DNA of 64,000 nt from Oryzias latipes (taxonomy: Eukaryota > Chordata > Actinopteri > Beloniformes > Adrianichthyidae). How positions within the stretch are numbered: position 1 is the first letter of the stretch; each line of letters begins with the position of its first letter. The notes under the pieces were generated by a model. It did no database searches. It had not been told where the DNA came from and saw only the letters and a program-made list of their open reading frames with translations. Location of the stretch: the NCBI RefSeq assembly GCF_002234675.1, contig NC_019859.2, forward strand, positions 32,696,934 through 32,760,933, given 5' to 3'. The position numbers were made by a program, and so were the translations under genes. Shown here one piece after another: positions 54,893 through 64,000 of the stretch.

Positions 54893-56232
54893 CGGCGTTG
54901 TATGGCCCGCAGACGCAACCCGCCTTCCGAGCCCAACTCTACGCACCACAGCCGCCCTCACCGCCCTCACTGCCCACTTTTGATAAAGGCTAGTCAAATC
55001 GGCATTTGCTAATAATGCTAACTATGCTAGCTATGCTAATGTGGCTAAAAGTGCTAGCATAGCGATCAGCATCATCAACTGACTCAGAAAAACACATTAC
55101 CTAAAATGCTAATTATGCTAACTAAGCTAATGTGGCTAAAAGTGCTAGCATAGGGATCAGCATCATCAACTGACTCAGAAAAACACATTCCTCCATTGGT
55201 GAGAGCTATATGTCATAAGTTGATAAAAAACGCTGTTTTTCCAAAATGGCGGCTTTTCTGTTGATTTTATCTCCATAGCAACCATTTTATATTTTGGTCC
55301 CCTCGGGAGGACGAACAGATTGACGTCAGTTTCGGACAAATCAGTAAAAGTAAACTTTTTGTCGTCCTTTGCAACAGTGGTTTTATGCTAACCACGCCCA
55401 CATTCCTTATATGACCATATCCAGTGTTTTTCAATGTATGCAGTTTCAGGCATTATTGCATGCATTCAAATTTCACAGTAGTCCATTGAAAAACATAGGA
55501 GTTATAACAGTGCGCCAATTTGCTAGCTCGCCACGCGCACGCCGTTAAAAATCTACAACTTCTAATTCCAACATTTTGTCCAGAGTAGCTGGCCGTTGGT
55601 GCCCGAAAAGTTACGAGACGATTGATGAAAATTCCAACGACGAGTTTTCGTTTGTATCTGGTGCTAAAGGTGCTTTTTTGAGAAAATTCCAGATGGCGGC
55701 CTTTTCCCAAGGTCAAAGGTCAACGACACTTCTGGGGTGTTTGTAGACTGGAGCTGGCAGCAAGTGTGTGCAATTGCGTGAAAATCGTTCAAACAAAAGT
55801 GTCTTTTCCCCATATTGTGGGAAAACACGAAAATCGCCAATTCTCAGAGTTCGCCACAAAATGGCCGCCAAGCCGTAGGTCGTGTGGCCGTCCCATAATG
55901 ATTTCAAAACATCTTTGGGATATCCCCGACACGTGTGTCTTGGTTTCGCGGCTGTATTTTGAAGTACATTTTGTTCGGCCCCATATGCGATTTTCGGCCT
56001 ATTCATTTTTTTGACGGGATCGCTGGCCGTGATGTCATCGTCTTCGGGGGGGTGACGTTGACTTTGTGGAAAATTCATTTGCAATTTATCCCTGGTGTGT
56101 GCACATTTTGGTGACTTTTCGAGCATGCGGCGGGGTTCAAATTCTCGCTGAAAGGCGGCGAAGTCGTCGCTCCAACTGCGAAAACAATATGGTCCTTGCA
56201 GTCAGTGACTGCTGCTGCGGGCCATAATTATT
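54893..56232. repeat. ~1.3-kb non-autonomous repeat beginning AAAGCCGCAAGCGGC
   Basis: Starts taattaaagccgcaagcggc with tatggcccgcag just inside, and ends ctgcgggccataatta. The tggcccgcag motif is thus inverted at both ends and bordered by TAATTA-like sequence. GC-richer than its surroundings. No transposase. Contains a 91-bp direct repeat (55020-55190) and gene-like but unconserved frames (55713-56126 minus), which I do not accept as coding. Confidence 0.5.
55020..55190. repeat. Two-copy 91-bp direct repeat
   Basis: gctaatgtggctaaaagtgc starts at 55035 and again at 55126, each followed by tagcatag(c/g)gatcagcat and gactcagaaaaacacatt. The two copies differ by only a few bases. Rich in GCTA/ATGCTA words. 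Confidence 0.9.
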
Positions 56233-56351
56233 TTACGTAATTATAATCAATGATTTACACAACAGTAATGACAAAGAAAAACATGTATAAACATGAAGCA
56301 TTAATTTATTTATGTATTTATGTTTATCTGCTTGAGTGTTTATCTGCTTGA

Positions 56352-56385
56352 GTTTCATCTCCCCCCTTGCGGGGGGGGATGAAAC
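56352..56385. repeat. 15-bp G/C-run hairpin
   Basis: Arms 56352-56366 and 56371-56385 with loop ttgc, one G-T wobble. Preceded by a tandem duplication of tttatctgcttgagtg (about 56322-56352). Confidence 0.85.
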
Positions 56386-58112
56386 TGAGGCGAAGCTGCA
56401 GCGAGACTGAAGGAGAACAGGAAGTTGGAGTTGTCGTTAACATTTAATTTAGTTTTAATGTGCCTCTCCCCCTTAGTATTATCTGTGTTATCTTTTAGAA
56501 TTATTTTAATATTTTGTAATGTGTGTAGCCTTTTATTAATCAATATCTATTTTAAATTATTTTAATTGATCACTCGACTACAAAAACCGTCAAGAGACAT
56601 TTCCCATAATGCATTGTTTTGTAGTCATTGCAGTTTGCAGTTAGTGGAGTACGAAGTATCCAGCTGCGTTTGCTCAGGTTGGGGCCTTGATCCCGCCCCT
56701 TTCTGGTGATATTTTTGTGATGATTGACAGGTGATGTTGGAGCAAAATCATACGTCTCTCACCGGGTGACCTGTGCAGCGTTTCATCCACCTGGGTGATT
56801 TTAAACACGCTCATTGTGCATCTTGGCTGCACCTAGTATTTGGTGTTGCCAAGATGAATTTCCATCTGTTTTTTATAAAAATATAGGAGTGGCTGACCGG
56901 CTGGTCTACAATAACTTGTGGAGTTTAAATGTGCAAAAAGTCATAAGAAAGAAAATCCAAAAATGGTTACTGAATTTTGTTTCTCCTTTACTAATTTGTG
57001 TTTTAAAAAGTAAACTTAAAAAAAAAAAATCAACACAGATTCAAAATTGGGAGCACATCCTCTCTGACGTCTCCACCTTAAATTTCAATCAGTCCAAGTT
57101 CAGTCCAGATTTATTGACAGTCATCTTCATCCACACCGAGGGTCTCAGCTGTTTGAGAGGAAGTGCTGCCAAGTGTCCATCAGTAAGAAGACAAGAGAAC
57201 CGTGTTCAGAAGAACCATTGATGGATTTACAGAACTGTAGAATTAGAGTCTTCTTTAGTGTTAGTTATAATTCAACAGTGTTAACTGAACTGTGTTAATA
57301 GGGACATTTAAATTAGAAAACAGTAGATATAGAAGACTAATTAAACAGAAATTTATTACTGATTTCTTTACTTATTGATTTTTTTGTTTACGTATTTTAT
57401 TTGAGTTTTATGAGTACATTTTGTGCATAAAAACAGTTAATAATAGAGTATAGTTAATAGTATAGTACATGTTCCATACAAATTTACTGGCTCTCAGACA
57501 CTCACAAGTTGTGTGTGTGTGCGTTGAAGTTGCGGCCCTCCCTCAGCTAGGGTTAGGTGTCCCTTTGCATTTCACTTTTTAGGTTTACAAAATCTCCTCC
57601 ACACCCCACACCACACCACACACAAAAAACTGGATCGGACTGGTCCGTTCCACGGCATCCATACTATATACTTACAGAATCTATCTTTTAACACCACACT
57701 GTGTTTAGTCTACCAGACTCACAGGGTTTATCCCTTTGCGCCGTATTTTGATAGTATACCAAACTGCTCTTCCATTTCTCATTTCAAAACATTACTCTTT
57801 CTCTCCCCCTCCCCCCCCCTTCTATATTTTCCCCTAACTACCCTTAGTAGACTCCTCATCCTGCTATGTATCCTAGTTCTGACCCAGGTCTTTTAAGGAA
57901 CGTATACCACTATCTTCTCACAGTTGGGACTACCCTAGGACCTTAGACCACACCACACTTAGTAAACGCCATCCTCATCCACATGGTACCTGTATGATGT
58001 CCGTTGTCTCGACTGAACAGAAGTGAGAGTGCCCCCCCCCTTCTATGTCACAAGGCCGCAAGGCTGACATAGCTGGGCTCGAGTTTCGCGAAGCATACCC
58101 TAACCCAAACCC
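56386..58112. other. No gene accepted
   Basis: A 135-codon frame (56814-57221) has no motif I recognise and is Lys-rich through poly-A runs. Later sequence holds CA-rich (57595-57625) and C-rich (57805, 58030) stretches. Confidence 0.45.
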
Positions 58113-58202
58113 CAGGTAAATTGAGTTTGAGACCCACTAGACTCTAGTGGGTCTAGATGACCCAACACCCAACGTTAAAGTGCCTATGATAGCACAAGGG
58201 GT
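58113..58202 (+). repeat. MITE fragment (same family as 51794-51995)
   Basis: Right half only: gggtctagatgacccaaca, aacgttaaagtgcctatgat, agcacaaggg. Its inner border carries a perfect palindrome (12-bp arms, 1-base spacer, within 58131-58155). Confidence 0.75.
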
Positions 58203-58279
58203 ACAGAGAAGCAACGGCTTTCTCCTGCCACAGTCGGGTCCACCTGCTGCTCCTCACTGGGAGAGTCTGAATGATTTCA

Positions 58280-58845
58280 CTGCCCATATACCTGAGCACA
58301 CATAAGGTGAGCTGTGTTCTGGAAAATATCAACGCCAGGAAGGCAGGCGTGCCAGATGGCGTACTGGGCCGGGTGCTGAAGGAGTGTGAAGTGGAGCTGA
58401 CTGACATTTTCACCACTATCTTCAACATGTAGCATGGGTCCCCACCATGCTACCATAGTCCCATTCCTAAGCAATCAAATGTCTAAATGTGTCTAAATGA
58501 CTACAGACCAGAGTGGCACTCACTTCCATCCCATCAAGTGCCTAAAAAAACTGGTTATCACACACATCAAAGCTGCAATACCACCATCACTTGACACACA
58601 TCAATTTACATTAAGGAACAGTGCAACTGAGGATGCCATTGCCATTGTGCCCCATTGGTTGCTGGTGCATCTGGAGCATAAGAGCACCTATGAACAATTT
58701 ATTTTTGTGGACTACAGTTCAGCCTTTAATATTATTCGGCCGTTCAAGCTTCGAGCCAAGCTACACCATCTTGGACTTAACACCACACTGTGCAATTGGA
58801 TTACAGATTTTTTAACCAACTGCAAACAGAGTGTTAGAGGGTGAA
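58280..58845 (+). pseudogene. Rex1-type RT fragment
   Basis: Plus strand. 58350-58430 reads VLKECEVELTDIFTTIF; 58540-58844 reads IKCLKKLVITHIKAAIPPSL, ATEDAIAIV, FIFVDYSSAFNIIRP and LGLNTTLCNWITDFL. This is RT fingers to the start of the palm, ending before the catalytic Asp pair. More decayed than the Rex1 copy at 27.4-28.7 kb, hence older. It follows the MITE half at 58202. Confidence 0.7.
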
Positions 58846-59084
58846 AATACACTTCATCCACTGTTATAATTTATACAGGGGGGTCCGGGGGGGGACGGAC
58901 GCTGAGGATGATGATTCACAGACGGATGTTTCTTTAAATTATATTTTTATTCTTTGTTGATTTATCTATCATGACCCACAATCTACTGTAACATTCTTTG
59001 CATTCTTTGATGCACACACGAGATGCACACTCAAGATGCGCACAAGGATCCGTCGTGAACCGCTGTACTCCTTATTTGTCCCCA
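58846..59084. other. No recognisable gene
   Basis: Poly-G run near 58880 and simple AT-rich sequence; nothing else seen. Confidence 0.5.
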
Positions 59085-59215
59085 ACATGAATTAAACGTT
59101 TTAAAATTATATTGAATTCCATTGTGATCTGTGATAGCTGTAGGGCATGCCTTGTGGGCCGCCCTGCACCTGCGGGTACTGCGTTAGGGACCCCTGGTCT
59201 ACAACAGAAGAGGTT
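59085..59215. repeat. hAT-type MITE end
   Basis: On the minus strand the stretch reads caggggtccctaacgcag, a familiar end of hAT-type short elements in vertebrates. Partial. Confidence 0.4.
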
Positions 59216-59844
59216 TAAAAAGACAAACGTACAGGTGAAGTGAGTTGAGGTGTTAGATCCAGAGAGCAAAATGGAGAGAGAGAGAGAGGATATTTGAAAA
59301 TTGAAAATGTCTGCTTTTATTTTTTAGTATTTATTTATTGCTTTGAGAAACAGTTTCAACTGGTTCTAGAACTGCTCTGTGTAATAGCCCATGGAAACAG
59401 TGTCTCCAACCATGAGAACAAAGACTGTGAATTTGACTTGAATGTGCCGCTAAAGAAGTGACATGGAGGGGAACTGGGTCACAAGGTATTTCTGTCACTC
59501 TATGAGAACAAACAGACTATCTACTCAGGATTATGAAACAGTCTCTTTAATAACAAGAAAAGCTTTAAAAAAAATTAAAAAAAAGGTCTAGGGGCAGCAA
59601 TGTCCAGTTTAACATAGTTTGTTCAGTTAAGTTTTGCAGTTACCCATTGTATTCATGACTGTTGACTTAATTTTCTATGAAGTTTTGAACTTTGGGAGTT
59701 TTTAAACAAGATTATAAAAATGTTCGATTCAGTCTGAGAAAAGTGTATGAAGTATGTAGTGATTAGTTTTACAGCCTTAGGACATCTGGAATCTACCTTG
59801 CAGATTTCACCTATCACAGGTCATTTTTATAATGTAACTCCTGC
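59216..59844. other. No recognisable gene
   Basis: Contains a short (GA)n run (59274-59288). No coding or repeat signal beyond that. Confidence 0.5.
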
Positions 59845-60157
59845 GACAGACAAGGACCACTGTAGTCTAAGTCCAACAGACCAATCTACTGCCTCAGTCT
59901 GTGAAAAGTAAAACTGCTACTGAAGTAATGAAACACACTGAATTCATTTTGCGATGCTTTATTGAGCCACAGAATAGTATGCAGTAGCAGTAAAAGATTA
60001 AATTCCTTAATCAACCCCATTATACCCACAGATTAATGTTTTCATTATGTCTGAAAAGTGAAGCAGAAAGGACAGCAGATGATCTGCATCAAGGTTTTAA
60101 CCTCAACAAATATCAAGCTAATGTTACTGAAGCATCAGAAAGTTCTCAGTGTTTTCA
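59845..60157 (-). repeat. Lectin 3' flank, inverted duplicate of 21350-21665
   Basis: Minus-strand sequence downstream of the lectin stop, with AATAAA (reverse of tttatt near 59958). Matches the flank of the 21-kb remnant with scattered differences. Confidence 0.85.
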
Positions 60158-60836
60158 CTAAACAACTTTCTTTTCACAGATCCAGTAGTTAATAGTGGTC
60201 CCTGGTTCATCATTCCAGCTGTTGAAGCTGTTGTAGATCCCTATTTCCACACGATCTTCACGGTTTCTAAGATTGTTAGGTTCTGTTGGACCCCAATAGC
60301 TGACACTGAAAACACAGTCAAAAACAGAATGATATTCTTTTAAACACTCATTTCTCTTATTTAAGGAACAATTTTAAATAATCAAACTGCTTATACCTAG
60401 ATGTCAGGATACGTCCATCCACCCATTTCCATGTGGATCCTGATTTGTACAGTCCAATCCAGGCCTTGCGTTTAAATCCTCTGGCGAAATTCTTTTTTAT
60501 GAAGACATTTGAGTTATTAGTTTAGGAATAAAGATTTAGAGTTGTTTCAATTTCAGTGTTTCAAAATAAAATCTTTATTTTTGTTGGATCTCGTTTTCTA
60601 TCATTTATTAAATGAATGTTGTCATCATGTATTTCCATATATATCAGAGGTTAATGGTTAGCAGAGTTCTAACTGAAACATTCATGTTCTCACGTTTTCA
60701 GCAGCGTCATTGATGACCACCAGGTCTGCTCCCTTAGAAGTACAGTAGTTTCTACTGGCCTGCCAGTTTGCAGTGGTTGTAGAGACGTAATAAAGACTTC
60801 CACGGAAATATTGCCATCCCTCATTTTGAAACCTAG
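60158..60836 (-). CDS. C-type lectin domain gene, last three exons
   Basis: Minus strand, three exons with GT-AG borders: 60694-60836 ([39 protein letters not shown]), 60397-60491 ([31 protein letters not shown]) and 60158-60305 ([39 protein letters not shown], stop). Together they form one C-type lectin domain with the conserved Cys, the WIGL core, EPN and WND. These motifs predict calcium-dependent binding of mannose-type sugars. The upstream exons (cytoplasmic tail, membrane anchor or signal peptide) are not found here, so it is partial or a membrane CD209-like gene continuing beyond recognition. No inactivating change was seen in the three exons. Its paralogue at 21.0 kb (plus) is frameshifted. 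Confidence 0.8.
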
Positions 60837-61074
60837 CTGTTGTAGAAATAAGAATTTCAAATAAAATTAACAACATTAGCTATCTAATTCTGTATTGAAA
60901 TATATTTATGCGCATTAATGAAATGTGGGCTTACAAAAGTTAAACATTGGCTAAGGAACTCCTCAATGAATATTTGAAATGATCTAGGTGTATTTCTTTG
61001 TAATATTGTCAAGGCTTAAAGATGAATCAAGGCCAAATATAATATCAAGAAAGTAAAAGCAAATAAATAATATA

Positions 61075-61430
61075 ACCCTTCCGCTCGCTTAGGTTGGCAT
61101 GTGCTTTGGGGTCTGCATGACCCCCCTGCAAAAAATGTAACTCCTTCCGCTGTGTTACAGGGCATAAGTGACCCCACGATGCATTTCTCGGTGGCCAGCA
61201 CGAAACCCATTCCCTCCGCTGTTTAAACGGGCATAAGTGACCCCACGAGACAATACTTTATTTTTTTTTTTCTCTTTCCATCCTCTCCGCTGTGTTACAG
61301 GGCATAAGTGACCCCACGATGCATTTCTCGGTGGCTAGCACGAAACCCATTCCCTCCGCTGTTTTAACGGGCATAAGTGACCCCACGAGACAATACTTTA
61401 TTTTTTTTTTCTCTTTCCATCCTCTCTTCA
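61075..61430. repeat. Two-level tandem repeat (~70-bp monomer, 140-bp unit)
   Basis: gggcataagtgaccccacga occurs at 61160, 61229, 61300 and 61369. Alternate copies are nearly identical over 140 bases (61143-61282 and 61283-61422), while neighbours within a unit differ. A related, more diverged ccttccgctcgctt / gacccc motif precedes the array at 61078. Confidence 0.95.
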
Positions 61431-63029
61431 TTTTCCTTACACCCCAAGACCACCAGGGGGTGGAGAGGGAGGGGGGGGGGGGGGGTATCAATTTTTTTTT
61501 AAATTTATTTTCATACCCCTCGCGCTGTGGAGTTTGCGACTACTATTCGCAGTCCAGCCTGTTCCTGTGACGCTTTGAGTGTGTGAAATATTGTTGTTTC
61601 TTTTGTAAAAAAAAAATGCTTTTGTCTTTTCACTGTTGCTTGTGTTACTTGACTTGCCTGTGAAACTCAATAAAACAATGGAGTTGATATGTTTTTTTCC
61701 TTGTTGTTTTTTTTTTTTTCTTTCAACCATTTTTCACTCCAGCAAGGCATGAGTCAAGGTAAGTAAACTTTACAGCGACTTTTTCTTTTTAGCTGGGACT
61801 TTTGATTATGTTTTATGTCTTTCTTTTTTTTAAAAAAAAAAACCTGTTGCAACTGTAAGACTTTAGATTATTATTAAATACCTTTTATTTATTTATTGCT
61901 TTCTTTTTTTGTTGTTTGTTTTTGCTTTCAAAAAATAAAAAGTTGTGTCTCAGCTCGCTTTTTGGAAAATCAGTTTTAACAGGAGCAGTTGGTGCAATAC
62001 CTCCACACCAGGTGGTGGCAGTATTGCACCATTCTGTTTTTCTTGTCAAGCTGCAGGAACCGGAAATCAGAAGCTATCCGGTCTACCACGCACGCATTTA
62101 ATTGCTTTTAAAAACTATAAACACTAAATTGTGCAGCACTGTATGCCGTTATAGTTATCGATTAGGGAGGGAATTCGGACACAGATTTTCAGGACTTTTG
62201 TAACCTTGAGATTTAATGTTTACAAGCTTCACGTGTTTACATGGCTTTGTTACAAAACGGTGAGTTTTCCCGGTCATATGTGGGCTTGTTGCTTTTACTA
62301 AACACTGTCATTTGCGTAATCAGTGTTCTAAATTTTATTGAAGAGAAAAAAAAAACCAACAGGAATTACCATCTTTAATAGAATTTGCATCTGATGCAGC
62401 AAGAATGATTTTATGGATTTTAATATAAAATGATCTTTTAGGTAACATTCTTTCGTTCAGATTCTTAAAAGAATGTAAAATTGTGAACGCTATTAAATAA
62501 TAACAGGATGCAGACAATGAGTCCGAACACACAAAAAACCCAGGTGAACTCAAACCGATCTAGGTCACAGATTTTTTATTGTAATACAGTATAATCATAA
62601 TCAAGGATACATTTCTTGAAAATATGCAGTGTCAGATTAAATCAAATTAAAAACGAATGTACGACTCCAAGTACCACAGATACATCAAACAAATTTCAGA
62701 AGCAATAGTTCTTGATAGTGTAATTACTCACAAATATAGACATTTTACCTTGAAGAATATCTATGAAGTACACTCGTGTCACATTTAGCTAAGTGATATA
62801 AGGAGCCACTTACCAGATATATCAAAAATAGAGATTAAAACTTTTCTTAAAATGTAAAGACAACTCAAAGATGATGATATAATATTTTTCTACATTTTCT
62901 TATGCGATGCACACGTGTCGAACTACGTTGGTTACATATATATTGATTACAATTAATGATTGCTATTACTTTTATAAAGAGCTTATATGTGGCTTGAAAA
63001 GTAACGAAAATAACATGTCATTCTGGGGG
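61431..63029. other. No recognisable gene
   Basis: Poly-G run (61470-61486), poly-T/A runs, then unique-looking AT-rich sequence. Short frames only. Confidence 0.5.
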
Positions 63030-63631
63030 GGAGGTCCGGTCCACATCAGCGCCATCTTCCTTCATGTCATCGTCGTCCTCATCAGAAGAACTGCCGATAT
63101 AAATGACTCCAACATGACTGTAAGGTACCGCATGTTCCCCATAGATTTCCATCTGTAAAAGATGTTAGGGAAATTTCATGTGTAATTGCATTAATTATTC
63201 ATTAAAGAATAATGAATCAAAATTGCTTGAAAAGTAAAAAAAAAACAATACATTACCTGGTTGGGTTGCATGTTATGGTTTATTGAAAGTGGTCTCTGGT
63301 TTTTTGTCTTCAAAGTGAATTTTTCCTCACTTTCTGTCTGCACGCCTTTGTCAATCTTCGCAGGTTTGTCTGCTGTTGGAGTGCCTTCAGTTGAAGATGT
63401 GACATCTTCTATCATCTTTTCATCTTGGAAACTGGTTAGGTTTCTATTGATGCCTTCACAGCACAGGTATTGTCCTCCACAGAGGCAAAAACACCTCTTC
63501 CCTGAGCCAGGTTCAGGTGAACCAAAACCTTGGAGGTCCTTAAGATCTGCAGAAAAAAATGAAGGGGTAAAAGTTGTCCCGTCTAAATTTCTTTCGTGAA
63601 TAATGGTAAGATCTTCCATCTTGTGCTCCAA
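63030..63631 (-). CDS. Unidentified two-exon acidic protein (host gene, 3' end)
   Basis: Minus strand. The upstream exon (from ATG 63631, or from an acceptor CTGCAG ending at 63548) encodes DLKDLQGFGSPEPGSGKRC, CLCGGQYLCCEG, DEKMIEDVTSSTEGTPTADK and KGVQTESEEKF, and ends ...MQPNQ at a GTAATG donor (about 63256). The next exon begins after a TTTACAG acceptor (about 63156) and continues in frame: MEIYGEHAVPYSHVGVIYIG, then SSSDEDDDDMKEDG, running to a stop near 63005. A Cys cluster, a Ser/Thr/Glu-rich middle and an acidic tail suggest the cytoplasmic part of a receptor or adaptor, but I do not recognise the family. It may have further exons beyond 63640. Clean splice sites and open frames make it a plausible real gene. 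Confidence 0.5.
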
Positions 63632-63639
63632 TCTGTTGT

Positions 63640-64000
63640 CCTGGGGAAAGCCTGAAGTAGAATGGGGAGGCCTTTATTTAAATCCTCTGTCTGGAGTCTG
63701 ACTTCCTAATAAGGTTGAGGAGCAAATCAAAAGTTCCCAAGTTTATGGTTGCTCCTTTACCATAAACACATACATTTTAACTCAAGGATCAGAATTAGCT
63801 ATTCTATCATTGTGCCATGTCATGTCAGACACCTCAGAACCCACACAGATTTAAATCTATGGAGGTTTTTAATACTAAACTCTGTGACATAACATAACAA
63901 AGATATATCTGGACTTTTTAAACAAAATTTTCTGAATCTTTACCAACAAACAGACAAACAATTTAAGCGTCTAGGTAATGTACCCATCTCATTAGCTGGT
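63640..64000. other. No recognisable feature
   Basis: Possible upstream intron of the preceding gene. No exon could be identified before the window ends. Confidence 0.4.

Noticed and set aside
55713..56126. 137-codon minus-strand frame
   Set aside because: Lies inside a dispersed non-coding repeat; no motif or splice support.
56814..57221. 135-codon plus-strand frame
   Set aside because: Lys-rich through A runs, no recognisable domain, no flanking gene structure.

Overview
The window reads as a teleost fish chromosome segment, most likely a percomorph. Coding density is very low, with spliced GT-AG exons, a long (TA)n microsatellite and many mobile-element classes typical of fish: L2/CR1-, Rex1-, Tx1-, L1- and I-type LINEs, Ty3/Gypsy, Tc1, hAT and several short inverted-repeat elements. 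Nothing bacterial or organellar is present. No tRNA, rRNA or CRISPR was seen. Species and clade names are inference from family resemblance, because no search could be run.

Left third (1-23.6 kb). An L2-type LINE 3' part is fused to half a Tc1 transposase (1.9-4.1 kb). Then come a degenerate ~115-bp tandem array (6.0-6.5 kb), a TA microsatellite (8.75 kb), a 5'-truncated L1-type copy (9.1-10.1 kb) and a decayed Tx1-type LINE (10.2-13.8 kb). An RNase H-bearing LINE on the minus strand is split by a nearly complete L2-type LINE (15.2-19.6 kb) whose ORF2 is fully open. A frameshifted C-type lectin remnant sits at 21.0-21.35 kb. It is followed by minus-strand fragments of a Gypsy gag-pro and a ZMYM1-like hAT transposase.

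Middle (23.6-43 kb). Between two ends that match a CACTGCAAAAA terminal motif (23.64 and 29.83 kb) lies a broken multi-exon gene of the SAMD3-like fish family, with a Rex1-type LINE in one intron. Next is a Ty3/Gypsy element (29.83-40.74 kb) with a PNMA-like gag, retropepsin, RT/RNase H, integrase and a probable 3' LTR. It is interrupted twice: by an L2-type LINE in the protease-RT linker, and by an ORF1-only, half-LINE-like element inside the integrase.

Right third (43-64 kb). A near full-length L1-clade LINE has ORF1, an uninterrupted 1,247-residue ORF2 and a very G-rich 3' region. Then come more tandem repeats, inverted-repeat elements and LINE scraps. A second C-type lectin copy on the minus strand (60.16-60.84 kb) has an open reading frame, in inverted orientation to the 21-kb remnant and sharing its 3' flank. 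The last recognisable gene is an unidentified two-exon acidic protein at 63.03-63.63 kb (minus).

Host genes are therefore few: the lectin pair, the SAMD3-like pseudogene and the unidentified terminal gene. Most of the rest is nested transposable elements, and the nesting order gives relative ages: Gypsy is older than L2 copy B and the ORF1-only element, and the SAMD3-like gene is older than the Rex1 copy.
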